Assembly: GCF_030409505.1 (NCBI RefSeq) | Contig: NZ_JAUFPZ010000002.1 | Coordinates: 2,425,501-2,489,500, forward strand | Length of the DNA: 64,000 nt | From: Zunongwangia endophytica | GTDB taxonomy: Bacteria > Bacteroidota > Bacteroidia > Flavobacteriales > Flavobacteriaceae | Direction: 5' to 3' | Part shown: one piece after another, positions 25,294 through 33,690 of the stretch | How positions within the stretch are numbered: position 1 is the stretch's first letter | Layout of the letters: each line of letters starts with the position of its first letter | The notes under the pieces: model-generated | What the model was told of the DNA's origin: nothing | What the model saw: only the letters and a program-made list of their open reading frames with translations | Databases searched by the model: none | Program-made: the position numbers and the translations under genes

Positions 25294-27123
25294 TTACTGA
25301 TATCCTGCAGCTTGAAGATTAAATAATTCGGCATACAGCTTATCATTTTGCATTAATTCTTCATGAGTACCAATTTCTAAAACCGAGCCGTTTTTTAAAA
25401 CCATAATTCGGTCGGCAATTCGAACGGTGCTAAAACGGTGCGAAATAATTACGGCAGTTTTGCCCTGAGTAAGATTTATAAAACGATCGAAAGCTTCAGT
25501 TTCGGCACGCGCATCTAAAGCTGATGTTGGTTCATCTAAAATCAAAACCTCAGCATTTTTCATATACGCTCTTGCAATTGCAATTTTCTGCCATTGTCCA
25601 CCAGAAAGATCTTTTCCTTGTTTAAAGCGTTTTCCTAATTGTTGGTCGAAACCTTTTGGAAGATCTGATATTACTTGATTCGCTAAACTTTTTTCTGCAG
25701 CAGCATCTAATTTCTCTTGATTTTCAATTTCCTTAATATCGCCCATCGCAATGTTCTCTCTCAGCGTCAATTCAAACTTTACAAAATCCTGAAAAATTAC
25801 TCCGAAATATTGCTGATATTGGGTTTTATCATACTGCTTCACCGGTATTCCTTCTAATAAAATTTCGCCTTCTGTAGGTTCATAAAATCGAAGTAATAAT
25901 TTTATCAAGGTAGTTTTCCCTGCACCATTTTCTCCTACAAAAGCTAACTTTTCTCCCGCTCGTAATTCAAAATTAATATTTCGAACCACCCATTGCTCTG
26001 ATTTTGGATATTTGAAGCCTACATTTTTAAAACTGAAACCTATTTTTATTTCCTTCGGAAGTGGAAGTCCGGTTTCTACATCATCTTCATACTTTAGATC
26101 TAGAAATTCAAAATAATCCTGAAGGTATAAAGCACTTTCTGTAATTTGGGTGAAGCGCGTAAAAAAGCCTTGTAATTTTGAACGTAAGCGATTAAACGAT
26201 CCCGAAAGAAAAGTAAGATCACCAAGCGTAAATACACCTAAAACCGTTCTAAAAACAATTAACGCATATGCTCCATAATAAGCGGAAGTTCCAATTACAT
26301 TAAAAACAGAACCCCAACCGGCCCGTTTTTTTACCAAAATTTTATTAGCCAGATAATATTGATCGGACAAACTTTTAAAACGATTCGCCAGATAATTGGA
26401 CAAACCAAACAATTTGACCTCTTTGGCAGTAACATCGCTCGCCCCGGCATAACGTAAATAATCAAGCTCCCGGCGTTCTTGCGTCCAGCTTCTTGCCAGC
26501 GAGTAACTGGTACCACTAAATTTAATTTCATTTAAAATTGTGGGTACGATAGAAACCACCAGTAAAACCAACAACCAGGGTTCGAAAGCTACTACCCCAA
26601 CCAGTAGCGAAATAATAACAATTACATCTTCGCCCTGAGTTAGGATATTCGACATTAAACCAACTCTTCCGGTTGTTTGCCGCCTTGCTCTTTCAAGTTT
26701 ATCGTAAAATTCAGAATCTTCTAACTGATCGAGATTCAGCTCGGCTGTTTTTTCAATAATTTTTACTGAAGTATCTATAGAATATTGATCGCCCAATAAG
26801 GCATCGGTGAGCGAAACCGCTCTATTCAATAAATCCGAAAGAATCGCTAAACCAAATTCAGCCGCTACAAATATCCATAATCTTGAAAAATCTTTTACTT
26901 CAGCATCGATTTGTACCACAACCTCATCAATAATAATTTTCCCAATCCACAATAAGGCTAACGGAATAATTGCACTTAAAATTCGGCTTCCCACATTAGC
27001 ATAAAAGAGCAACGGATTTACTTTTCTGATTTCTTTAAAAAAGCGAGGCACAAATTTTAAAGAAGCAAAACTATCTTTAAGATTTATTTTATTGGGTTCT
27101 AATGATTTTTTAGGTCTTGGCAA
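25294..27123 (-). CDS. ABC transporter with fused membrane and ATPase domains (exporter type)
   Basis: This 609-residue half-transporter has about six membrane helices in residues 30-330 and an ATPase from about 365. The ATPase shows Walker A GENGAGKTTL, a Q-loop (FQDFVKF), signature LSGGQWQKIAIARA and Walker B VLILDEPTSALD, then the His-switch (ISHRFSTV). It probably works as a homodimer to export lipids, peptides or drugs across the inner membrane. The substrate is unknown. The start is a TTG at 27123, with no upstream or nearby ATG in frame. Confidence 0.85.
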   Translation of the reverse strand: MPRPKKSLEPNKINLKDSFASLKFVPRFFKEIRKVNPLLFYANVGSRILSAIIPLALLWIGKIIIDEVVVQIDAEVKDFSRLWIFVAAEFGLAILSDLLNRAVSLTDALLGDQYSIDTSVKIIEKTAELNLDQLEDSEFYDKLERARRQTTGRVGLMSNILTQGEDVIVIISLLVGVVAFEPWLLVLLVVSIVPTILNEIKFSGTSYSLARSWTQERRELDYLRYAGASDVTAKEVKLFGLSNYLANRFKSLSDQYYLANKILVKKRAGWGSVFNVIGTSAYYGAYALIVFRTVLGVFTLGDLTFLSGSFNRLRSKLQGFFTRFTQITESALYLQDYFEFLDLKYEDDVETGLPLPKEIKIGFSFKNVGFKYPKSEQWVVRNINFELRAGEKLAFVGENGAGKTTLIKLLLRFYEPTEGEILLEGIPVKQYDKTQYQQYFGVIFQDFVKFELTLRENIAMGDIKEIENQEKLDAAAEKSLANQVISDLPKGFDQQLGKRFKQGKDLSGGQWQKIAIARAYMKNAEVLILDEPTSALDARAETEAFDRFINLTQGKTAVIISHRFSTVRIADRIMVLKNGSVLEIGTHEELMQNDKLYAELFNLQAAGYQ

Positions 27124-27190
27124 ATGCTTTGGTTTAAAAAAGTTCTTTTATATGGTCTTTGAAAATACAAAATCCTTACTTCCTAGCTAA

Positions 27191-27232
27191 AAATATAAAA
27201 GCTCCGAAAATGAATCCGGAGCTTTTATATTT
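27191..27232 (-). terminator. Terminator after the tricorn-like protease gene
   Basis: A 16-bp perfect stem (AAATATAAAAGCTCCG with CGGAGCTTTTATATTT) with a 10-nt loop lies between the stop of the protease gene and the start of the ABC exporter. Both genes read leftward. Confidence 0.8.
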
Positions 27233-27248
27233 TCAGTTTTAAAGAAAT

Positions 27249-30200
27249 TTATTCTTCAGAAACCTGATCGAGTAAAACTTCGATTCCCTTTTCTAATTGT
27301 TGATCGCGACCTTCGCTAATTACGCCTGGCATATTTTTCACAATTATATCGGGTTCGGTTTGGTTATTTTCCATCCATTCTCCGGCTTTATTCTTTGCGC
27401 TAACAGGAACAACTCCCCAAACTGTACCATCGGCTAAACGCTCCCAGCCCGCGAAACTACAGGTTCCTGGTACCGGCATTCCAACAGTGGTTCCGATGTT
27501 TAAATCGGTATATCCACTAGCATAACAATGCCCGTCCGAATACATACTTTCATTAAACAAAGAAAGCGTAGGCTTGGTCCATCTGGACGTCGGTTCGCCA
27601 CCCACTACTTTAGCTTCAGTTTCGTAAGTTATAAATGGAGTTCCGGTAAAAAATGCGGCTAAATCGGCTACCAAATCTCCACCTCCGTTAAAACGAGTAT
27701 CTACAATTACTCCTTTTGTTTCAAAATATTTCCCCATCATATCTTCGTAGATCGATCGATAAGGCTCGTCACTCATTCCCGGGATATGAACATAACCTAA
27801 TTTACCACCACTCTTTTCTTCAACTTCCTTACGGTTGATGCGTACAAAACGATTGTAAAGTAAATTGCGTTCTTCTCCTAAAGAAATTGGCTTCATGGTA
27901 ATTTGTTTCGGCTTTTTAGCCTCAGGATCATTGAACTCTAACAAAACAAATTTATCGGCTTTATGATTCAGGTATTTTGCAATATCCTGATCGCTTTCTA
28001 TCTTTTCGCCATCTATTGCAGTAATGATCATTCCTGCTTTAATGTCATAAGCTGCTTTATCTAAAGGCCCGCCTTTAATGACTTCAGTAATTTTGATTCC
28101 GTCTTCTTTAAAATCGTAATCGGTAAAAATTCCTAAAGAAGCTGTTTCGTCTCCTTCATCACTTCGATTACTATATCGAGCACCAGAATGAGAAACATTA
28201 AGTTCTCCTAACATTTCTGCAAGCATCTCTGCAAACTCGTAGGAATTTCCAATATGCGGAAGATATTTTTTATACTGAACATATAACGAATCCCAGTTTT
28301 TTCCGTGGAAAGTAGGCTCGTAAAATACATTTTTGGTTCTGATATACACATGGTCGAACATCTTTTCTCTTTCAGCAACTTCATCATAATACATATCTCC
28401 TGAAATTTTAATACCTTCAGATTTCTCTTTTTCAACATCTATTTTAGATATATTTCCGCCGCTTAATAAATAAAGATTTTCCTGTTTTTCATCCCAAACT
28501 AAGCTTCCACCTCTAGAATTCAGTTTTACCGCCATATTGGTTTCACCCGTACGCAAATTGGTTTCCCAAAGGTTATTTTTGTCTTCGAAACTAGACAGAT
28601 AATAAATTTTCTCTCCATCCTTAGATAGCACGGCATCACTTAAGCTACTGGAATGAGTCGTCAGTCGTTCTTTGCGCTCTTTTAATCCATCCCAATCAAA
28701 CTCCAAAGCTTTGGTTTCTTCTGCCTTCTTTTTATCCTTTTTAGATTTATTTTTGTCTTTTTCGTCCTCGTCCTTATCTTCTTTTAACGCCTCTTCTACG
28801 GCTTTCATCAGCTTATAATCTTCTTCAGACATTTTGAATTTATCATAAGCATCTTGCGTAAAGAACATCGAATACACATCGGTTTCGGTTCTTCCACTGG
28901 TGGCGTAACTTTTTAGTCCGTTTCTGTTACTAAACCAAATCATCTGCTTTCCTTCATTCGCCCATTTTGGTTCGTAATCCTGATAACCACTTTCGGTTAA
29001 ATTCTCACGCTTACTACCATCGGCTGCTAAAAGCAGCACTTCATTATTGCTAAGTAATTTACCCCAATCTACCAACAACCATTTACTATCGGGACTCCAG
29101 GTAAAATATTGATCGCCATCGCCCATTGTAAATAAATCCTTTGGAGTTAACAGCTCAATCTCCTTTCCTGTAGCAACATCTTTCACCTTTAAAGTTCTTC
29201 TACCTGAAATATAAGCCAGCTTTTTACCATCGGGAGAATATTCTGCCAGATAGCTATCATCCTCGTTTTTGATAAGCGTTTCTTCTTTTAGTAAAGTTGA
29301 AGCATAGAAAAAAGGTTCTTCTTTTCGTACAATTTCAGTTTTATATACATTCCATATTCCATCTCGTTCACTAGAATATACTACAGATTTGCCATCTGGC
29401 GCAAAAGAAAGAAAGCGTTCGCGGTTGGGCGTGTTGGTTATTCGTTTAGTAAGTGAACCATCGGTAGAAGTAACAAATACTTCTCCTCGCGCAATAAAAG
29501 CGATTTCTTTTCCATTAGGAGCGATTGCCATTTCTTCTACTCCGTCATTAATATTGATGTAATTATCGCTATTGTCTCCCGATTGTGTTCTAATATTTAC
29601 CTGTACTTTTTTAGGTGACTCACCTTCTTTCATGGTATACAATTCGCCATCATATCCAAAAGACAAAGTACCATTCCCAAAACTTAAAAAACGTACCGGA
29701 AAATCTGTAAAATCGGTTAATTGTACGTTTTCTTCAGGATTCGCTAAAGACAATTTATGAATATTGAAATTTCCGCTTTCTTCACTTAAATAATATAAAT
29801 TCTCTTCAGATTTATCAAAAATCGGTTGGCGGTCTTCCCCTTTAAAAGAAGTAATCATTGTATGCTTATCTTCTTCCACATAATATTTCCATAGATCGCG
29901 AGTCACCGAAGATACATGATGTTTACGCCATTCATTTTCTCCTCCCGGTTTATCGTGATATACCAATGTTTTTCCATCTTCACTTACCTGAACATATTCT
30001 GCCGGGATGGTAAAAATTTGATCTACACGTCCTCCTGAAACCGGCACTTTATAAAGTTCTGGTTGCGAACCGGTAGGAAATTGACGATGTTCTGCCAAAT
30101 CCTGGCGAACTGCACCAAATATAACCGACTTATTATCTGCGGAAAAAGAATACGGATGCTCATCGTTACTATGGAAAGTTAGCCGTGTAGCGGGACCGCC

Positions 30201-30491
30201 TAAAGCATCCATTACAAAAACATCGAAGTTGCCATAACGGTCGGATGCAAAAGCCAATTGCTTGCTATCCTTACTCCACACCGGCATATAATCATGCGCT
30301 TTATGATAAGTTAATTGTTTGGCATCACCACCGCTGGCAGCAACGCTATATAAATTCCCTTTATAGGTAAAAGCGATGGTTTTTCCGTCGGGAGAAATAC
30401 TTTGATAACGAATCCATTGTGGACTAACCTGAGCAATACTAATCATATTAATAAATAGTACTGCGACTAGCGAAAAGAGCGTTTTCTTCAT
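27249..30491 (-). CDS. Tricorn-like S41 protease with beta-propeller, secreted
   Basis: This 1080-residue protein has a signal peptide (1-20, ending SIAQ). Many WD40-like/PD40 repeats (such as WSKDSKQLAFAS, FAPDGKSVVYSS, WSPDSKWLLVDW) fill about residues 20-560, and a highly charged Lys/Glu/Asp linker follows near 560-600. A PDZ-like domain (GPLDKAAYDIKAGMIITAID) comes next, then a C-terminal S41 peptidase part with TRFNGGGDLVADL and CYASGYTDL, where the Ser is the likely nucleophile. Tricorn-type proteases trim peptides. In Bacteroidetes the exported form probably acts in the periplasm. It is a single gene closed by a strong terminator. Confidence 0.88.
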   Translation of the reverse strand: MKKTLFSLVAVLFINMISIAQVSPQWIRYQSISPDGKTIAFTYKGNLYSVAASGGDAKQLTYHKAHDYMPVWSKDSKQLAFASDRYGNFDVFVMDALGGPATRLTFHSNDEHPYSFSADNKSVIFGAVRQDLAEHRQFPTGSQPELYKVPVSGGRVDQIFTIPAEYVQVSEDGKTLVYHDKPGGENEWRKHHVSSVTRDLWKYYVEEDKHTMITSFKGEDRQPIFDKSEENLYYLSEESGNFNIHKLSLANPEENVQLTDFTDFPVRFLSFGNGTLSFGYDGELYTMKEGESPKKVQVNIRTQSGDNSDNYININDGVEEMAIAPNGKEIAFIARGEVFVTSTDGSLTKRITNTPNRERFLSFAPDGKSVVYSSERDGIWNVYKTEIVRKEEPFFYASTLLKEETLIKNEDDSYLAEYSPDGKKLAYISGRRTLKVKDVATGKEIELLTPKDLFTMGDGDQYFTWSPDSKWLLVDWGKLLSNNEVLLLAADGSKRENLTESGYQDYEPKWANEGKQMIWFSNRNGLKSYATSGRTETDVYSMFFTQDAYDKFKMSEEDYKLMKAVEEALKEDKDEDEKDKNKSKKDKKKAEETKALEFDWDGLKERKERLTTHSSSLSDAVLSKDGEKIYYLSSFEDKNNLWETNLRTGETNMAVKLNSRGGSLVWDEKQENLYLLSGGNISKIDVEKEKSEGIKISGDMYYDEVAEREKMFDHVYIRTKNVFYEPTFHGKNWDSLYVQYKKYLPHIGNSYEFAEMLAEMLGELNVSHSGARYSNRSDEGDETASLGIFTDYDFKEDGIKITEVIKGGPLDKAAYDIKAGMIITAIDGEKIESDQDIAKYLNHKADKFVLLEFNDPEAKKPKQITMKPISLGEERNLLYNRFVRINRKEVEEKSGGKLGYVHIPGMSDEPYRSIYEDMMGKYFETKGVIVDTRFNGGGDLVADLAAFFTGTPFITYETEAKVVGGEPTSRWTKPTLSLFNESMYSDGHCYASGYTDLNIGTTVGMPVPGTCSFAGWERLADGTVWGVVPVSAKNKAGEWMENNQTEPDIIVKNMPGVISEGRDQQLEKGIEVLLDQVSEE

Positions 30492-30733
30492 AAATTTTAT
30501 GTGAATGTTTTCAAGAAAATTAAATATTCTCTCAAAGATGATAAAAAAAGATGAGGTTTAAAATTACAGATCATTCCTAAAGATGCTCTGCAAAACCTGA
30601 TATTTCTATTCTATTTCAGAATTGCTAAAATTTGATTTTTTAAATCTTTATTTAAAATAAAATCAATTGCGAAAACAGCAAAAATTAAATTATCCTTAGT
30701 GAATTCAAAAAGCGAAAAAAAAGCATTTATTTT

Positions 30734-30741
30734 TATTTTTG
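30734..30741 (+). promoter_or_regulatory. -7 box of the RNA methyltransferase gene
   Basis: TATTTTTG fits TAnnTTTG and lies only 4 nt before the ATG at 30746, so the mRNA is probably nearly leaderless if this is the box used. Confidence 0.45.
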
Positions 30742-30745
30742 CAGC

Positions 30746-31288
30746 ATGAAGAATAGAAAAATCAAAAACAGCGAGTTAAATCGAAAGTCGGTTGAAGAAT
30801 TTAAAGAAGCCGAAAAAACACCTATTATCGTTATTTTAGATAATATTCGAAGTCTTAATAATATTGGTTCGGTTTTTAGAACTTCTGATGCGTTTTTGAT
30901 TGAAAAAATCTATTTATGCGGAATTACGGCGAAACCACCACATAAAGATATCCAGAAAACCGCTCTTGGCGCTACCGAAACAGTAATTTGGGAACATGTT
31001 GAAGATACTTTAGAACTAGTTGAAAAACTTAAAGAAGATCACGTAAAAGTTTTTGCAATAGAACAAGCTGAAGGTGCGGTTATGCTTAATGATTTTAATC
31101 CTGAAATTAGCGAAAAAATAGCTATAGTTTTTGGGAATGAAGTAAAAGGTGTACAGCAAAAAGTAGTCTCAGCTAGTGATGGTGTAATCGAAATTCCGCA
31201 AGCCGGAAGCAAACATTCTTTGAACATCTCAGTAAGCACAGGAGTTATTCTTTGGGATTTATATTCTAAACTGAAATTTCAGGATTAG
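30746..31288 (+). CDS. SpoU (TrmH) family RNA 2'-O-methyltransferase
   Basis: This 180-residue protein is the compact SPOUT form. Motif 1 is NIRSLNNIGSVFRTSDAF (about 33-50), motif 2 is IVFGNEVKGV and motif 3 is IPQAGSKHSLNISVS. The knotted fold binds SAM and methylates a ribose in tRNA or rRNA. The short length without an extra RNA-binding domain leaves the target open (tRNA Gm18 or 23S rRNA are usual). It is a single rightward gene between divergent and convergent leftward neighbours. Confidence 0.9.
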   Translation: MKNRKIKNSELNRKSVEEFKEAEKTPIIVILDNIRSLNNIGSVFRTSDAFLIEKIYLCGITAKPPHKDIQKTALGATETVIWEHVEDTLELVEKLKEDHVKVFAIEQAEGAVMLNDFNPEISEKIAIVFGNEVKGVQQKVVSASDGVIEIPQAGSKHSLNISVSTGVILWDLYSKLKFQD

Positions 31289-31536
31289 ATCGCTTCGTTT
31301 TTGGAGCTTAGATATTAGACGTGAGATTTTAGAAGAGACGAGAGAGTCGAGATGCAAGAATCAGGATGAAAATTTTAAATTTTGAATGTTGAATTACAAA
31401 TATAAAACGGCCTATCGAAAATTACTCGTAAAATTGGAAGTAAGAGAAGCGTCTTAATTTTAGGCTGTCTGAGCGATAGCGAGTTTCTAAAATTCAGCTT
31501 CCGAACGTACAATTTAGAGTAAGTTTAGTAAGCCTA

Positions 31537-31586
31537 GACTTTTTTGTTTCTTTTTTCGGCAATGGAAAAAAGAAAATGAATGAGTC
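31537..31586. repeat. Inverted repeat TTTCTTTTTTC / GAAAAAAGAAA with outer GACT / AGTC
   Basis: Positions 31547-31557 and 31565-31575 are perfect 11-bp inverted copies around GGCAATG. GACT (31537-31540) and AGTC (31583-31586) lie outside. It ends in neither strand with a clean T-run, so it is not a simple terminator. Confidence 0.55.
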
Positions 31587-31606
31587 CAAATAAACTTCTT
31601 TTTTCG

Positions 31607-31674
31607 TCATGACAAATTTGATTCAGAATCTTATCCAACACGATGAGATTCCGTGTCAAGCACGGAATGACGAT
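31607..31674. repeat. REP-like double hairpin
   Basis: The element is bounded by CGTCAT and ATGACG. The right half is ATGAGAT followed by TCCGTG-TCAAG-CACGGA and ATGACG, matching the ATGAGAT-hairpin-ATGAC plan of the array near 24.6 kb. The left half is a degraded hairpin. Confidence 0.65.
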
Positions 31675-31695
31675 CAATACATTGTAAATTAAAAT

Positions 31696-32823
31696 CTACA
31701 AATCAATCTCCGCTAATAACTTCAAATAATCTTTGCGATTGTTTACAAAATCCAGTTCAGAAATATCGATGATCTGTACTTTCATATTCGTTTGAGATTT
31801 CATGAAAGACAAATAACTTTTATTGATATTCATTAAATAATCGGGCTGAATATTCTGCTCGTATTCCCGGCCTCTTTTTTTTATATTCTGAAGTAAACGC
31901 TCGGTATTTTGATAAAGATAAATGTACAAATCTGGTTTTACGAGTTCTTTGTACATCAAATGAAATAGCTTTTGATAAAGCGAATATTCATCTTCTGCCA
32001 GAGTTATTTTAGCAAAAATAAGCGATTTAAATACATCGTAGTCTGAAATCACAAAGTCTTTAAACAAATCATACTGCGCTAAATCGTCTGATAATTGTTG
32101 ATAACGATCGGCTAAAAAAGACATTTCCAACGAAAATGCATAACGCTCCTGATCTTCGTAGAATTTTGGTAAAAAAGGATTGTCTTTAAAACGTTCTAAA
32201 ATTAATTTCGCATTAAAATCCTGAGAAACCATGGTCGAAAAACTGGTCTTTCCGGCACCAATATTTCCTTCAACAGCGATATAGTTACAAGCATTGAATT
32301 TCAAATTCATTGTTGGTACTTGCAATTTTTTATCAATCTTAGAAATTTCAGAAGCATCATTTACTTCTAAAAGCAATTGCTGAATTTTCTTTTTCAGAAC
32401 TGGATGCACTTCAGCTGAAGCAATATCGTTTAAAGGCTGCAACACAAATCGTCGATTTTGAATTTGTGGATGCGGTAAGGTTAAAATTTCTGTCTCCACC
32501 ACTTCATCTTCAAACAACAACACATCTAAATCTAAACATCGATTTTGGTAATTTCCAGTATCGTTTCTTTTTCGTCCAAAATCGGCTTCGATCGCCAATA
32601 ATTTACGCAGCACATCTTCCGAAGTAAAACGTGTGTTAACTGAAATACATGCATTCAAAAAAGCATTCCCACTAAAGCCCCAAGCCGGAGTTTCATAAAC
32701 CGATGAAACCTGCAAAACGCTACCGATTTCCTCAAAAATCCTATCGATGGCTTTTTGCAAAATATTAAAACGTTCGCCTTCATTGCTTCCCAGCGCTATA
32801 TGTACTATCTTAGGGGCTTTCAA
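31696..32823 (-). CDS. folK: FolK-deoxynucleoside kinase fusion protein
   Basis: This 375-residue protein joins two enzymes. Residues 5-155 are HPPK (FolK), which pyrophosphorylates 6-hydroxymethyl-dihydropterin for folate synthesis. Markers are ALGSNEGER, ETPAWGF, NRCLDLDVLLF and LPHPQIQNRRFVL. Residues 178-375 are a deoxynucleoside kinase with Walker A EGNIGAGKTS (about 185-194), a KDNPFLPKFY substrate-site segment, SDYDVFKS and a lid with KKRGREYE. I recall such fusions in other flavobacteria. Substrate preference (deoxyadenosine or thymidine) cannot be set here. The start is a TTG at 32823, and the gene is divergent from the YhhQ-type gene. Confidence 0.88.
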   Translation of the reverse strand: MKAPKIVHIALGSNEGERFNILQKAIDRIFEEIGSVLQVSSVYETPAWGFSGNAFLNACISVNTRFTSEDVLRKLLAIEADFGRKRNDTGNYQNRCLDLDVLLFEDEVVETEILTLPHPQIQNRRFVLQPLNDIASAEVHPVLKKKIQQLLLEVNDASEISKIDKKLQVPTMNLKFNACNYIAVEGNIGAGKTSFSTMVSQDFNAKLILERFKDNPFLPKFYEDQERYAFSLEMSFLADRYQQLSDDLAQYDLFKDFVISDYDVFKSLIFAKITLAEDEYSLYQKLFHLMYKELVKPDLYIYLYQNTERLLQNIKKRGREYEQNIQPDYLMNINKSYLSFMKSQTNMKVQIIDISELDFVNNRKDYLKLLAEIDL

Positions 32824-32900
32824 ACTTTATTTAAGAAAATTTTAATAAGGGATCTGCTATAATTTCACAGCAAATTAAGCAAAACAAATGCACATACCCT

Positions 32901-32908
32901 TAATTTTG
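32901..32908 (+). promoter_or_regulatory. -7 box of the YhhQ-type transporter gene
   Basis: TAATTTTG is an exact TAnnTTTG match, 26 nt before the TTG start codon of the transporter gene. Confidence 0.5.
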
Positions 32909-32933
32909 CGACTAAGTATTTCAAAAAAATAAT

Positions 32934-33638
32934 TTGGCTCAACTGAACTTAAAAGATAAACTAACTGCCTATAGATTTTATCTAATTTTAGCGGCTTTAT
33001 TTATCGCTTCTCTGGTCGTTTCGAACTTGATTTTCCAAAAATTTTTTAGCTGGGATTTTTTCGGAATTTACACCTTTGAGATCTCGGTTGGCATTTTACC
33101 CTATCCGGTTACTTTCTTAATCACCGACATTATTAGTGAAGTTTACGGAAAGAAGAAAGCGAATCAGGTTGTAACCGCAGGGATTTTTGCCTCGCTTTTT
33201 TCTTTACTAATTATTTATACCGCAGATGCTGTACCGGCAACCGATTGGTCGCCCATAGGAAATGAGCTCTTTCAAAAAGTATTTGGTGCAACCGCAATTG
33301 CTGTGATCGCATCGATGCTTGCTTACTTACTAGCACAGTATATTGATATCCAGCTTTTTCATTTTTGGAAAAAACTTACCAAAGGAAAGCATTTATGGAT
33401 ACGAAACAACTTTTCAACATTTCTATCCCAATTTGTGGATACATTCTCGGTACTAATTTTGCTTTGTAGCTTTGGTAAAATAGAATGGGATAAATTTGAA
33501 ACGCTTTTACTTAGTGGTTTTCTATTTAAAGTGCTCGTCGCAATTTGCGATACTCCGTTTCTTTATTTATCCGTTTTTGCTATAAGAAAGCGATTTAAAC
33601 TAGCACAGGGAGAAGAAGTTATATTAGAACAAGAATAA
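32934..33638 (+). CDS. YhhQ/VUT-type queuosine precursor transporter
   Basis: This 234-residue inner-membrane protein has about six membrane helices and family motifs: ASLVVSNLIFQKF near the start, PYPVTFLITDIISEVYGKKKA in the middle, and FVDTFSVLILL late. The family imports 7-deazaguanine precursors of queuosine (preQ0/preQ1). Only a TTG at 32934 gives a complete N-terminus, and no in-frame ATG precedes the first helix. A -7 box lies just upstream. Confidence 0.85.
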   Translation: MAQLNLKDKLTAYRFYLILAALFIASLVVSNLIFQKFFSWDFFGIYTFEISVGILPYPVTFLITDIISEVYGKKKANQVVTAGIFASLFSLLIIYTADAVPATDWSPIGNELFQKVFGATAIAVIASMLAYLLAQYIDIQLFHFWKKLTKGKHLWIRNNFSTFLSQFVDTFSVLILLCSFGKIEWDKFETLLLSGFLFKVLVAICDTPFLYLSVFAIRKRFKLAQGEEVILEQE

Positions 33639-33690
33639 TTCGCAATAACTTACCTGGCATTAATTAACGACTTACTAAACTAGTCTCATT

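Larger units (their letters stand above)
31289..31695. other. Intergenic region with inverted repeat and REP-like elements
   Basis: No gene is supported here. The stretch contains A/T-rich filler, an 11-bp perfect inverted repeat at 31547-31575 inside shorter outer GACT/AGTC arms, and a pair of REP-like hairpins at 31607-31674 related to the array near 24.6-25.1 kb. Confidence 0.7.
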
